DNA of 54,676 bases from an uncultured Gemmiger sp. (GTDB lineage: Bacteria > Bacillota > Clostridia > Oscillospirales > Ruminococcaceae). The notes beneath the pieces were generated by a model that saw nothing but the letters and a program-made list of their open reading frames with translations, did no database searches and was not told where the DNA came from. Shown here piece by piece: positions 34,791-43,311 of the stretch (its first letter is position 1; the number at the start of each line of letters is the position of its first letter). The stretch lies in NCBI GenBank assembly GCA_944388245.1, contig CALXIA010000010.1, forward strand, positions 1 through 54,676, read 5' to 3'. Made by a program: the position numbers and the translations under genes.

Positions 34791-34836
34791 ATGAGCAAAA
34801 CGCCGGATTCATCTACCCAAATCCCGGCAAATCTGC

Positions 34837-34842
34837 TATACT
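34837..34842 (+). promoter_or_regulatory. Extended -10 for the miniprotein/sigma cassette
   Basis: TGC-TATACT about 92 bases before the miniprotein ATG, with no convincing -35 (TACCCA at the expected place). It is followed by an A/T-rich GAAAAATTTTTTC palindrome (34843-34855). Control by the cassette's own ECF sigma factor cannot be excluded. Confidence 0.5.
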
Positions 34843-34933
34843 GAAAAATTTTTTCATTTCGTGAATGGATTCCTCCCGCCCAATCGTGTTAGGGACAAAA
34901 TCGCTCAAAAAGAGCAACCAAGGAGTACCCATC

Positions 34934-35110
34934 ATGAAAAAAATTGCTATGAGTGTCGTCGCGGCTGTCCTTTTGTCTACGATAGCCGCCACCAGCGCCT
35001 TTGCCGCCGGCCGCGGCGCGGGCTTCACCGATTCCGACGGCGACGGCGTCTGCGACTACTACGGCACCGGCCGCGGCGCGGGCTGCGGGCGCGGGGGACG
35101 CTGGGCGTAA
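34934..35110 (+). CDS. Tiny exported DxDxDG protein with GRGAG repeats
   Basis: 58 residues. MKKIAMSVVAAVLLSTIAA plus TSAFA forms a clear signal peptide with an AxA-type site (SAFA/A). The mature peptide of about 34 residues has two GRGAG segments flanking DSDGDGVCDYYG, which resembles the calcium loop DxDxDGxxD of thrombospondin type 3 or dockerin-like repeats, plus two cysteines. AAGGAG lies eight bases before the ATG at 34934-34936. It is 30 bases upstream of the ECF sigma gene and probably in its operon. Similar Gly/Arg-rich DGDGxCD miniproteins occur in clostridia, to my knowledge without an assigned function. Confidence 0.8.
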   Translation: MKKIAMSVVAAVLLSTIAATSAFAAGRGAGFTDSDGDGVCDYYGTGRGAGCGRGGRWA

Positions 35111-35140
35111 GCCGAAACGAAACGGCAGGCGGGGAGTTTC

Positions 35141-35623
35141 ATGCGGAGTGAGCAAGCGGTAAACAGAGCGATCGAGCAGTACGCGGACACGGTGAAACGG
35201 GTCTGCGTACTGCACCTGAAAAACGACGCGGACACCGAAGACATCTTTCAGACGGTATTTTTGAAGTACGCGTTGAGCTCCACCGCGTTTGAAAACGAGG
35301 AGCACGAAAAAGCCTGGCTGATCCGTGTGACCATCAACGCCTGCAAAGACCTGCTCAAAAGCTTCTTCCGCAGCCGCATGGTCTCCCTGGAAGACGTGCG
35401 GGAGCGGGCGGCCGTACCACAGACCTCCAGCGAGGTGCTGGAGACCGTGCTGCGACTGCCGGAAAAGTACCGGCAGGTCGTGTATCTTCCCTACTACGAA
35501 GGCTACACCGCGCCGGAGATCGGGCGGATCCTGGGCAAGAACGTGAACAGCGTCTACACCCTGATCACCCGGGCCCGGCAGATGCTCAAGCAAGCGTTGG
35601 GAGGTGAAGAGTTTGCCACATGA
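35141..35623 (+). CDS. ECF RNA polymerase sigma factor
   Basis: 160 residues, sigma-70 regions 2 and 4 only. Region 2: DADTEDIFQTVFLKYA and HEKAWLIRVTINACKDLLKS. Region 4: RLPEKYRQVVYLPYYEGYTAPEIGRIL, which ends in the -35-recognising helix (GKNVNSVYTLITRARQML). The ATG at 35141-35143 has GGCGGGGAG upstream. It overlaps the anti-sigma gene at its 3' end, the usual arrangement for a sigma/anti-sigma pair. Confidence 0.94.
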   Translation: MRSEQAVNRAIEQYADTVKRVCVLHLKNDADTEDIFQTVFLKYALSSTAFENEEHEKAWLIRVTINACKDLLKSFFRSRMVSLEDVRERAAVPQTSSEVLETVLRLPEKYRQVVYLPYYEGYTAPEIGRILGKNVNSVYTLITRARQMLKQALGGEEFAT

Positions 35624-36386
35624 ATGGAAAGAGGCGCTGGACCAGATCCACGCCGACGAAGCGCTGAAACAGCGCACCCGCCAGTTTGTGCAGCAGAACA
35701 TGGCCCGGCAACGTCGCCCGCCCGCGATGCGTGTGGTACGGCGAACCCTGTATGCCGCCTGCGCCTGTTTGGCCGTGTGCCTGCTGGCGGCCGGATATTA
35801 TCTGTATTTCACCCCCACCTCCATCATCAGCGTGGATATCAACCCTTCGCTGGAGTTGAGCGTCAACCGTTTTGACCGCGTGATCGATGTGACCGGCTAC
35901 AACGAGGATGGCGAGCAGCTGGCCGGAACGCTGGATCTGCTGTACCAGGACTTTACCCAGGCCGTCACCCAGCTGCTGGACAGCGAAACGGTGCAGACCT
36001 GCCTGGCCCGGGATGAATTTCTCTCCATCGCGGTGGTGGAGATCGATCCCCAGCAGGGCCAGACGATCCTGCAATATGTGTCCTCCTGCACCGCGCAGCA
36101 CCGAAACGCCTACTGCTACAGCCTGGCCCCGGAAGAGGCGGAACACGCCCATGAAACGGGACTGTCCTACGGCAAGTACAAGGCCTACCAGGAAATTCTG
36201 GCCTACACCGACGCCTACACCCCCGAACAGATCAACGCCATGACCATGCGTCAGATCCGGGAACTGCTCTACAGCCTGCAGACCGGGCAAGAGCCGTCTG
36301 CCGTCACGCCTTCCGCGGGCGGCGGTTACGGCCACGGCGGCGAACACGGAAACGGAAACGGGTACGGGCGGCACAACGCGGAATAA
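35613..36386 (+). CDS. RsgI-like membrane anti-sigma factor
   Basis: 257 residues from a TTG at 35613-35615, which has GGGAGGTGAAG upstream; a GTG three codons earlier is possible but sits on that site. Order: short cytoplasmic domain (PHEWKEALDQIHADEALKQR) to hold the sigma factor, one membrane helix (about 46-66, TLYAACACLAVCLLAAGYYL), then an outside domain opening with SIISVDINPSLELSVNRFDRV, the hallmark of RsgI periplasmic domains. The tail is Gly/His-rich. In cellulolytic clostridia RsgI proteins sense polysaccharide; no carbohydrate-binding module is present here, so the signal is unknown. Confidence 0.88.
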   Translation: MPHEWKEALDQIHADEALKQRTRQFVQQNMARQRRPPAMRVVRRTLYAACACLAVCLLAAGYYLYFTPTSIISVDINPSLELSVNRFDRVIDVTGYNEDGEQLAGTLDLLYQDFTQAVTQLLDSETVQTCLARDEFLSIAVVEIDPQQGQTILQYVSSCTAQHRNAYCYSLAPEEAEHAHETGLSYGKYKAYQEILAYTDAYTPEQINAMTMRQIRELLYSLQTGQEPSAVTPSAGGGYGHGGEHGNGNGYGRHNAE

Positions 36387-36400
36387 GCGCATACACATCA

Positions 36401-36441
36401 AAGCGAGGGGCAGGAACCTGAAAGGTTCCTGCCCCTCGCTT
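36401..36441. terminator. Bidirectional hairpin between the anti-sigma and MarR genes
   Basis: Perfect 19-bp stem (36401-36419 with 36423-36441), 3-base loop, flanked by short T-rich stretches on each exit side. It serves both convergent units. Confidence 0.85.
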
Positions 36442-36448
36442 ATTTCTC

Positions 36449-36910
36449 TTATTCCTCTTTTTTTGAGCGGCTGGGCAAAGGGATCTCGGGCATCAGTTCA
36501 TCCGCGATCACCTGCAGCATCTGCTCGATCTTCTGCTCGTCCTCGGGGCTGAAGCGGGCCTTGATCCGCTCCATCACGGTGGACAGGTAGGAATAGCTGA
36601 TGTTGTAGTAGTCCAGATACTTTTGGGTGGGTTCCAGGTGGTATTCCCGCCGATCGTTCGGGGACTGGACCTTGCGCAGATACCCTTTCTGAATCAGGCT
36701 GTTCACCTTATAGGCCGCGTTGGGCGGCGAGATCTGCACAAAACTGGCAAATTCATTGACGGTGGGATTCTCCAGCGCCTGAATGATCTCCATACAGAAA
36801 CTCTCCACCGTGGTCAGGCTGGCCTCCCGGTCCTGGAAGCGCTCAAACACCTTCCGGTAGAAATGCAGCTTAAATTTTGTGTACACCCGGGCAAACGCTT
36901 CGTCCAGCAT
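36449..36910 (-). CDS. MarR-family regulator of the fatty-acid operon (FabT-like)
   Basis: 153 residues, the length of FabT. The winged helix is seen: NEFASFVQISPPNAAYKVNS (recognition helix), IQKGYLRKV, then the wing SPNDRREYHLEPT. ATG at 36908-36910 with GAAAGGATG upstream; codons further upstream overlap its promoter and are rejected. It is the last gene of the fatty-acid cluster with its own promoter. FabT proteins repress fab genes with acyl-ACP as co-repressor; the two AT palindromes by the acpP promoter (47118-47145) are the likely sites. FabT identity is inferred from context and length. Confidence 0.85.
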   Translation of the reverse strand: MLDEAFARVYTKFKLHFYRKVFERFQDREASLTTVESFCMEIIQALENPTVNEFASFVQISPPNAAYKVNSLIQKGYLRKVQSPNDRREYHLEPTQKYLDYYNISYSYLSTVMERIKARFSPEDEQKIEQMLQVIADELMPEIPLPSRSKKEE

Positions 36911-36946
36911 GGAAACGACATCCTTTCCGAAACACCGTTTTCCTTT

Positions 36947-36975
36947 ATTATACCTGTCCCGGGCGCACAAATCAA
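36947..36975 (-). promoter_or_regulatory. Sigma-A promoter of the MarR gene, within the end of fabZ
   Basis: On the minus strand: TTGATT (36970-36975), 17 bases, TATAAT (36947-36952). It allows the regulator to be made independently of the operon. Confidence 0.82.
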
Positions 36976-37397
36976 CGGACGGCAAAGGTCAGTTCGGCGG
37001 TAGCCGCCAGCTGCCCGTCCACCCGGGCCACCGCCTTGCCCATCCCCACCGGGCCGCGCCGGGCGGTGAGGACGCACTCCATCTCCAGCACATCGCCGGG
37101 GGTGACCGGCCGCTTGAACCGGGCGCTCTTTACCCCGCCAAACAGCACGATCTTGCCCTTGTTTGCCTCCTCGGTGAGCAGCGCCACCGCCCCCACCTGG
37201 GCCATGGCCTCCAGAATCAGCACCCCCGGCATCACGTGCAGCTGGGGAAAATGGCCGCAGAAAAAGGGCTCGCCCACCGACACGCACTTGCGGCCCTCGG
37301 CCCGCACGCCCGGCTCACAGGCGGTGATGCGGTCCACCAGCTGGAAAGGAAACCGGTGGGGCAGCACCTTCATGATCTCGTTGGAATCCAGGGTCAT
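36972..37397 (-). CDS. fabZ: (3R)-hydroxyacyl-ACP dehydratase FabZ
   Basis: 141 residues. Dehydrates 3-hydroxyacyl-ACP. The N-terminal IMKVLPHRFPFQLVDR and the active-site stretch GHFPQLHVMPGVLILEAMAQ (catalytic His and Glu) are typical hot-dog-fold FabZ. The ATG at 37395-37397 overlaps the fabF stop (ATGA), preceded by GGAGGAAG. Confidence 0.95.
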   Translation of the reverse strand: MTLDSNEIMKVLPHRFPFQLVDRITACEPGVRAEGRKCVSVGEPFFCGHFPQLHVMPGVLILEAMAQVGAVALLTEEANKGKIVLFGGVKSARFKRPVTPGDVLEMECVLTARRGPVGMGKAVARVDGQLAATAELTFAVR

Positions 37398-38641
37398 TTT
37401 TCTTCCTCCCATCGTTTCAGCAGGATGCTGGCGTTGTGCCCGCCAAATCCCAGCGAGTTGGACATGGCGTACTCCACCCGGACCTCGCGGCCGGCGTTGG
37501 GCACCACGTCCAGATCGCAGGCCGGATCGGGCTGTTCATAGTGGATGGTGGCGGGCAGGAAGCCGTCCCGCAGCGCCATCGCTGTAAAGGCCGCCTCCAC
37601 CGCCCCGGCGGCCCCCAGCAGATGGCCGGTCATGGACTTGGTGGAACTGATCGCCAGCCGGTAGGCCTGTTCGCCAAAAGCCAGCTTGACGGCGGCGGTC
37701 TCCCCCGCGTCGTTCAGCGGGGTGGAGGTGCCGTGGGCGTTGATATACCCCACCTGTTCCGGCGCTATGCCCCCGTCGGCCAGCGCCAGGGTCATGGCCC
37801 GGGCCGCGCCGGAGCCGTCCGGCAGGGGGGCGGTGATGTGGTGGGCGTCACAGGAAGCGCCATATCCCGCCACCTCTGCCAGGATCGGCGCGCCCCGGCG
37901 CACCGCGTGTTCGTATTCCTCCAGCAGCAGCGCGCCCGCACCCTCCCCCATCACAAAACCGGACCGGCGCGCGTCAAAGGGCACCGAAGCGCAGGCAGGG
38001 TCCGCGCCGGTATACAGCGCGTGCAGCGAGGTGAAGCCGCCCATGGCCAGCGAGGTGATGGCCGCTTCGGTTCCACCGGCCAGGGCCACCTCCGCATAGC
38101 CGTCCCGGATGTGGCGGAAGGCGTCCCCCACCGCGTTGGTGCCGGAGGCGCAGGCGGTCACCGGGCAGGTGCACATTCCCTGGAATCCCAGCCGGATGGC
38201 CACATTGCCCGCCGCCATATTGGCGATGACCATGGGGATGAAGAAGGGCGAGACCCGGTCGTATCCCTTTTCTTCCCCTTTCCGGCACTCGGCCTGCAGG
38301 GTGGCGAAACCGCCGATCCCGCTGGCAAAGAACACCGCGCAGCGCCCGGCGTCCTCCGCCTCCATCCGCAGCCCGGCCGCCGCCACCGCCTGATCGGCGG
38401 CCGCCAGCGCGAACTGCACGCACCGGTCCAGTTTGCGGACCTCCTTTTTGTCCAGAAAGGCGGTGGCGTCAAAGCCCTTGACCTCCGCCGCCAGGCCCAC
38501 CTTCTGCCCGGCGGGGTCGTAGAGGGTGATGGGCCCGATGCCGCACTCCCCCCGTTTGACCGCCGCCCAGCTGTCCGCCAGGTTCAGCCCCAGCGGGGTC
38601 ACCGCGCCCATGCCGGTGATCACTACCCGTCGTTTTTCCAT
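37394..38641 (-). CDS. fabF: 3-oxoacyl-ACP synthase II FabF
   Basis: 415 residues. Elongating condensing enzyme. Cys-His-His triad: TACASGTNA (C164), NAHGTSTPLND and KSMTGHLLGAAGA; N-terminal VVITGMGAVTPLG. The ATG at 38639-38641 has AGGAGGGCAAG upstream. It lies 13 bases after fabG and is coupled to fabZ. Confidence 0.96.
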   Translation of the reverse strand: MEKRRVVITGMGAVTPLGLNLADSWAAVKRGECGIGPITLYDPAGQKVGLAAEVKGFDATAFLDKKEVRKLDRCVQFALAAADQAVAAAGLRMEAEDAGRCAVFFASGIGGFATLQAECRKGEEKGYDRVSPFFIPMVIANMAAGNVAIRLGFQGMCTCPVTACASGTNAVGDAFRHIRDGYAEVALAGGTEAAITSLAMGGFTSLHALYTGADPACASVPFDARRSGFVMGEGAGALLLEEYEHAVRRGAPILAEVAGYGASCDAHHITAPLPDGSGAARAMTLALADGGIAPEQVGYINAHGTSTPLNDAGETAAVKLAFGEQAYRLAISSTKSMTGHLLGAAGAVEAAFTAMALRDGFLPATIHYEQPDPACDLDVVPNAGREVRVEYAMSNSLGFGGHNASILLKRWEEEK

Positions 38642-38654
38642 CTTGCCCTCCTGT

Positions 38655-39401
38655 TCACATGGCCATGCCGCCGTCCACACAGAGCACCTGGCCGGTGATG
38701 TAAGCCGCCTGGGGCGAGGCGAGGAACGCCACCGCCGCGGCCACCTCCTCCGCCGCGCCCAGCCGGCCCAGCGGGATCTGCCCCAGCAGGTCGGCGCGCA
38801 CCGATTCCGGCAGCGCGGCGGTCATATCTGTCTCGATAAAGCCCGGCGCCACGCAGTTCACCGTGATCCCCCGGCCCGCCAGTTCCCGGGCGGCGCTCTT
38901 GGTCAAGCCGATCAGCCCCGCCTTGCTGGCGGCGTAGTTGGCCTGGCCCACATTGCCCCGCAGCCCCACCACGCTGGACAGATTCACGATCCGCCCCCAG
39001 CGCTGTTTCATCATGGGCCGGGCCACCGCCTGCATACAGCTAAACGCCCCTTTCAGGTTGGTGGCCAGCACCGCGTCAAAATCCGATTCCCGCATCCGCA
39101 GCAGCAGCCCGTCCCGGGTGATGCCCGCGTTGTTCACCAGCACGTCCACGCCGCCCAGCCGTTCGCTCACCGCGTCCACCAGCGCCCGGACCTGCTGCGG
39201 GTCGGCTATATCCGCCTGGACCGCGAAGGCCTCCGGCGCGCCCCGGCGCTTGCACTCCTCTGCCACCTGCTCGGCGGCGTCCCGGCTGCCCGCGTAGTTC
39301 ACCGCCACCGACAAGCCCTGCTCCGCCAGCGCCAGGCAGACCGCCCGGCCGATGCCCCGGCTGCCGCCGGTGACCAGCGCCCGTTTTGCCGTCTGTTCCA
39401 T
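38655..39401 (-). CDS. fabG: 3-oxoacyl-ACP reductase FabG
   Basis: 248-residue short-chain dehydrogenase, NADPH-dependent. [11 protein letters not shown] cofactor loop, NNAGIT, catalytic Ser in NLSSVVG, and YAASKAG with the Tyr and Lys. Its ATG directly abuts the fabD stop. The context inside the fab operon fixes the role. Confidence 0.95.
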   Translation of the reverse strand: MEQTAKRALVTGGSRGIGRAVCLALAEQGLSVAVNYAGSRDAAEQVAEECKRRGAPEAFAVQADIADPQQVRALVDAVSERLGGVDVLVNNAGITRDGLLLRMRESDFDAVLATNLKGAFSCMQAVARPMMKQRWGRIVNLSSVVGLRGNVGQANYAASKAGLIGLTKSAARELAGRGITVNCVAPGFIETDMTAALPESVRADLLGQIPLGRLGAAEEVAAAVAFLASPQAAYITGQVLCVDGGMAM

Positions 39402-40346
39402 TCAGTGTTCCTCCTGTATCCGCTCTACCGCGTCGGCCAGTTCCTGCGCGGTCTCCACGCAGAGCACCGGCACCTTGCGCTCGGTCACCGTCTTTTTCCA
39501 CAGCCCGGCCAGCACCCGGCCCGGGCCCACCTCGATCACCCGGTCCACCCCCTGGTCCGCCAGGCGGCGCAGGATGTCCTCCATGTACACGCCGGAACGC
39601 ACCTGCCGCTCCAGCAGCGCGGGGATGGTGTCCTCCGGGCCCATCGGCCCGCCCAGGCAGTTGAAGTAGACCGGGAACGCCATCGGGCCAAAGGTCTCCT
39701 GCTGGAACCGCTGCGCCAGCGCGGCGGCGGCGGGGGCCATCCGGGAGGTGTGGAACGGCCCGGAGACCTTCAGCGGCACACAGCGCCGCGCCCCCGCCTG
39801 TTTGGCCAGTTCGCAGGCCCGTTCCACCGCGGCGGCGTCCCCGGCAATGGCCATCTGGCCGGGGCAGTTGTAGTTGGCGATCTCCACCACCCCCAGCGCC
39901 GACGCGCCGGCGCACACATCCGCCAGGGTCTTGCGGTCCAGCCCCAGCACGGCGGCCATGCCGCCGGCGTGGCCCTGCACCGCCTGTTCCATCGCCGCGC
40001 CCCGGAAGGCCGCCAGTTCCACCGCCTGCCGGGGGGTGAACACCCCCGCGGCGCACAGGGCGGAGTATTCCCCCAGGCTCAGCCCCGCGGCGGCAAAGGG
40101 CCGCGCGCCCGCCTGCCGCAGCACTCCGGTCACACCGGCGGCAAAGGCCACCATACAGGGCTGGGTATAGCGAGTCTGGTTCAGCATCTCGTCCGGCCCC
40201 GCAAAACAAAGGGACTTCAGGTCAAAATCCACCCCGGCGGCGCAGTCGTCCAGCACCTGCCGGAAGACGGGGAACGCCTCGTACAGATCCGCCCCCATCC
40301 CGGCATGCTGGGCTCCCTGCCCCGCGAACAACAGCGCCAGTTTCAT
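39402..40346 (-). CDS. fabD: Malonyl-CoA:ACP transacylase FabD
   Basis: 314 residues. Loads malonyl groups onto ACP. FAGQGAQHAGMG at the N-terminus, nucleophile Ser in GLSLGEYSAL, and the His in GPFHTSRM. ATG at 40344-40346 with GGAGGGCG upstream; it overlaps the stop of the preceding gene (ATGA). Longer open codons upstream belong to that gene's span and are not used. Confidence 0.95.
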   Translation of the reverse strand: MKLALLFAGQGAQHAGMGADLYEAFPVFRQVLDDCAAGVDFDLKSLCFAGPDEMLNQTRYTQPCMVAFAAGVTGVLRQAGARPFAAAGLSLGEYSALCAAGVFTPRQAVELAAFRGAAMEQAVQGHAGGMAAVLGLDRKTLADVCAGASALGVVEIANYNCPGQMAIAGDAAAVERACELAKQAGARRCVPLKVSGPFHTSRMAPAAAALAQRFQQETFGPMAFPVYFNCLGGPMGPEDTIPALLERQVRSGVYMEDILRRLADQGVDRVIEVGPGRVLAGLWKKTVTERKVPVLCVETAQELADAVERIQEEH

Positions 40347-41413
40347 GCAAACGCCCTCCATTCGGTTTTCCAGTGTTTCATCAGCCAGGCCACGCTGTGC
40401 ATCCCCTCCAGGCGATGCACGCCGGCCCCGCAAAAGAACAGCCCGTTCTCATAGTCGCCCCGCACCGCCCGGATCAGCGCCCGCGCGATGCAATAGAGCG
40501 CCGTACTGCGGCCGCAGGGCCGCAGGCAATCCACGCAGCGGGAGGGAGCCAGCCGCAGCCCCTCCTCCAGACGGCGCACCAGCGGGGTGCGCAGCGCCCG
40601 GCCGGGCATCCCCACCGGGCTGTCCACCAGCGCCACATCCTGGGGCCGGGCCGCCAGCATCACGTCTTTATAGGCCTGGCTGGCGTCACATTCCGGGGTG
40701 GCGATAAACCGGGTGGCAAACTGCACCCCCGCCGCGCCGGCCGCCTCCATCCGGGCCGCGTCGGCGCCGGTCCACAAACCGCCCGCCGCGAACACCGGGA
40801 TCGCCCGGCCCCGCTGCCGACCAAAGGGCGCCAGCGCCTCCACCGTGCGGGCCACCAGTTCCGCCAGGGAGGGCGCGGTTCCCGCTCGCAGCGTCTGGCG
40901 GTCAAACCCCAGATGGCCGCCGGCCTCGCTGCCCTCCACCAGCACAAAATCCGGCAGACGGCCCCGCTTTTGCCAGGCCCGCGCGATCAGGCCGGCCGCC
41001 CGGGGGCCGGACACCACCGGGGCCAGCAGCACATCCGCGCCCTCCGCGATGGCGGGCAGTTCCAGCGGCAGCCCCGCCCCGGACACGATCGCGTCCACCC
41101 CCGCCTCGATCGCGGCGCGCACACTGTCCGCGTACTGGGTGGTGGCCACCATGGCGTTGACCGCCACCAGCCCGCTCTTGCCCGCGATCTCCCGGGCGCG
41201 GCGCACCTCCCGGCGCAGAGCGCGCAGGTTGGCCCCCTGCGGGTCCCGAGCAAAATCCGGCTCGTCGAAACCGGGCACGGCCGTACTCACCGTTCCCATG
41301 CCGCCGCAGGCGGCCACCGCGCCGGCCAGCCGGCCCAGCGAGACCCCGACCCCCATGCCGCCCTGCAGAATGGGCACCTCCAGCCAGCGCCGGCCCAGTT
41401 CGATGCCGTTCAT
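40343..41413 (-). CDS. FMN-dependent NPD/FabK-like oxidoreductase, second copy in the fab operon
   Basis: 356-residue TIM-barrel flavoprotein related to nitronate monooxygenase and FabK: PILQGGMGVGVSLGRLAGAV at the start, GSEAGGHLG with the family His, VFAAGGLWTGADAARM and the GVQFATRFI FMN-phosphate region. It differs from FabK in a C-terminal extension with cysteines (CVDCLRPCGRSTALYC, later LFFCGAGVHR). The ATG is coupled to the fabK stop (ATGA), and its own stop to the fabD start. It may be a second enoyl-ACP reductase with other chain specificity or a distinct oxidoreductase; the cysteines suggest a metal or cluster site. Confidence 0.82.
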   Translation of the reverse strand: MNGIELGRRWLEVPILQGGMGVGVSLGRLAGAVAACGGMGTVSTAVPGFDEPDFARDPQGANLRALRREVRRAREIAGKSGLVAVNAMVATTQYADSVRAAIEAGVDAIVSGAGLPLELPAIAEGADVLLAPVVSGPRAAGLIARAWQKRGRLPDFVLVEGSEAGGHLGFDRQTLRAGTAPSLAELVARTVEALAPFGRQRGRAIPVFAAGGLWTGADAARMEAAGAAGVQFATRFIATPECDASQAYKDVMLAARPQDVALVDSPVGMPGRALRTPLVRRLEEGLRLAPSRCVDCLRPCGRSTALYCIARALIRAVRGDYENGLFFCGAGVHRLEGMHSVAWLMKHWKTEWRAFA

Positions 41414-42357
41414 TCCTGTACCTCCTGCTCCAGCCGGGCCGCTGTCTCCGCACAGCCTTGCCACAGATCCGCGAAGATGTCGGCCAGCGGGCGCACCTGG
41501 TGCAGCATCCCCGCCACCTGGCCGGCCATCAAGCTGCCGGTGACGGTGTCCCCCTCGAACACGGCCCGCCGCAGCGAGCCCAGGGTGAACCGCTCCAGTT
41601 CCATCTTGTCGGCCCCGGCCTTTTCCCGGGCCAGGTAGGCGCGGGTCATCTTGTTTTTCAGCACCCGCACCGGGGTGCCGCCGCTGCGCCCGGTGACCAC
41701 CGTGTCCGAATCCTTGGCCGCCAGCAACGCCTGCTTGTAGTTTTCGTGGATGGGGCACTCGGCGCTGGCCAGCAGGCAGGTGCCCAGCTGAACCCCCACC
41801 GCCCCCAGAGCGAAGGCCGCCGCCAGTTGGCGGCCGTCCGCGATGCCGCCGGCGGCGATCACCGGGATGCCGAACTCGCGCATGGCGTCCGCCACCTGGG
41901 GCACCAGGGCCATGGTGGTCATCTCCCCCACATGGCCGCCGCTCTCGGTGCCCTCCGCGATCACCCCGTCCACCCCGAGCCCTGCCAGCCGGCGGGCCAG
42001 GATGGTGGCGGCCACCACCGGGAACACCTTGATGCCCGCCGCTTTCCACTGCGGCACATAGGCGCCCGGGTTGCCCGCGCCGGTGGTGACCACCTGCACC
42101 CCTTCCTCCACCACGAGTTTTGCCATCTCGGGGGCGGCCGGGTTCATGAGCATGATGTTCACCCCGAAGGGCTTGTCGGTCAGCTGCCGGCAGCGTCGGA
42201 TGTGACCGCGCAGGGTCTCGGCGTCCATGCCGCCCGCCCCGATCAGCCCCAGCGCCCCGGCGTTGGAAACGGCGGCGGCAAACTCACCGGTGGCGATGTT
42301 GGCCATGCCGCCCTGAATAAAGGGATAGTTTGTTCCCAGGATCTTGTCTAAACGCAT
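41410..42357 (-). CDS. fabK: Enoyl-ACP reductase II FabK
   Basis: 315 residues. FMN- and NADH-dependent reduction of enoyl-ACP. YPFIQGGMANIATGEFAAAV, GVNIMLMNP, TESGGHVGEMTT with the conserved His, AAGGIADGRQLAAA and GTCLLASAECP match Streptococcus FabK. It lies 12 bases after fabH. No FabI or FabL homologue is seen, so this is the expected enoyl reductase, naturally not the triclosan-sensitive type. Confidence 0.94.
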   Translation of the reverse strand: MRLDKILGTNYPFIQGGMANIATGEFAAAVSNAGALGLIGAGGMDAETLRGHIRRCRQLTDKPFGVNIMLMNPAAPEMAKLVVEEGVQVVTTGAGNPGAYVPQWKAAGIKVFPVVAATILARRLAGLGVDGVIAEGTESGGHVGEMTTMALVPQVADAMREFGIPVIAAGGIADGRQLAAAFALGAVGVQLGTCLLASAECPIHENYKQALLAAKDSDTVVTGRSGGTPVRVLKNKMTRAYLAREKAGADKMELERFTLGSLRRAVFEGDTVTGSLMAGQVAGMLHQVRPLADIFADLWQGCAETAARLEQEVQE

Positions 42358-42369
42358 AATTCCTCCTTG

Positions 42370-43311
42370 TCACGCCCGCAGCAGTACGCCGCCCCAGGTA
42401 AGCCCCGCGCCAAATCCCGCGCAGAGCACCGTCTGCCCCGCTTGCAGCTGCCCGGACCGGCGCATCTCATCCAGCGCCAGCGGGATGCTGGCCGCCGAGG
42501 TATTGCCGTACCGCTGCATATTCTCGTAGAACCGGGCCGGGTCCTGCCCCAGCTTTTTGGCGATGCTGTGAATGATGCGGCTGTTGGCCTGGTGGCAGAC
42601 CAGCTGGTCTACCTGGTCCAGGGTCAGCCCGGCCTTGTCCAGCACCGCCCGGATGCAGACGGGCACCGTCTCCACCGCGAACCGGAAGACCCCCCTGCCA
42701 TCCATGGCCAGATAGGGATCCTCTTTTCCGCCGCCGTGCAGCATCCGGCTGTCGCCCCGGGCCCCGAACACCGCCGCCCAGGGCGCCTGCGGGTCCAGCC
42801 GCACCACAGCGGCGGCGGCCCCGTCGCCAAACAGCACACAGGTACTGCGGTCGGAAAAATCCAGCAGGCCGCTGATCTTTTCCGCCCCCAGCACCAGCGC
42901 GCAGGGCCCCGCCATCTGGCCGCCCAGCAGCAGGCAGCGGGCCGTTTCCAGCGCGGCGACAAAACCGGTACAGGCGGCGTTCACGTCCAGGCAGAAAGCG
43001 GTTTCGGGCAGGCCCAGCGCCTGGTGCACCTGGCAGGCCAGGGAAGGGGTGTTCCGGTCGGCGGTAAAGGTGGCCACGATGCACAACCCCACCTTCTCCG
43101 GCCCCAGGCCCGCGTCCTCCAGGGCCCGGCGGGCGGCTTCGACCGCCAGCGACGCCGCCGTTTCCCCCTCGGCGCAGAAGTACCGCTGCCGGATGCCGGT
43201 GCGCCCGGCGATCCACTCGTCGCTGGTGTCCAGGGTGCGGGCAAAATCGTCGTTGGTCACCCGGCGGCCGGGCAGGCAGCGCCCGGTGCCCAACAGCTGC
43301 AATCCGTTCAT
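42370..43311 (-). CDS. fabH: 3-oxoacyl-ACP synthase III FabH
   Basis: 313 residues. Starts the chain by condensing acetyl-CoA with malonyl-ACP. Catalytic Cys in NAACTGF (about C114), His in CHQANSRI and Asn in YGNTSAAS. The ATG at 43309-43311 has AAAGGAGACC upstream and overlaps the accA stop (ATGA). Confidence 0.95.
   Translation of the reverse strand: MNGLQLLGTGRCLPGRRVTNDDFARTLDTSDEWIAGRTGIRQRYFCAEGETAASLAVEAARRALEDAGLGPEKVGLCIVATFTADRNTPSLACQVHQALGLPETAFCLDVNAACTGFVAALETARCLLLGGQMAGPCALVLGAEKISGLLDFSDRSTCVLFGDGAAAAVVRLDPQAPWAAVFGARGDSRMLHGGGKEDPYLAMDGRGVFRFAVETVPVCIRAVLDKAGLTLDQVDQLVCHQANSRIIHSIAKKLGQDPARFYENMQRYGNTSAASIPLALDEMRRSGQLQAGQTVLCAGFGAGLTWGGVLLRA

Noticed and set aside
34843-34860. 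GAAAAATTTTTTC palindrome as a terminator
   Set aside because: AT-only and just after a -10 box; the real terminator of the opp operon is the GC stem at 34761-34790.
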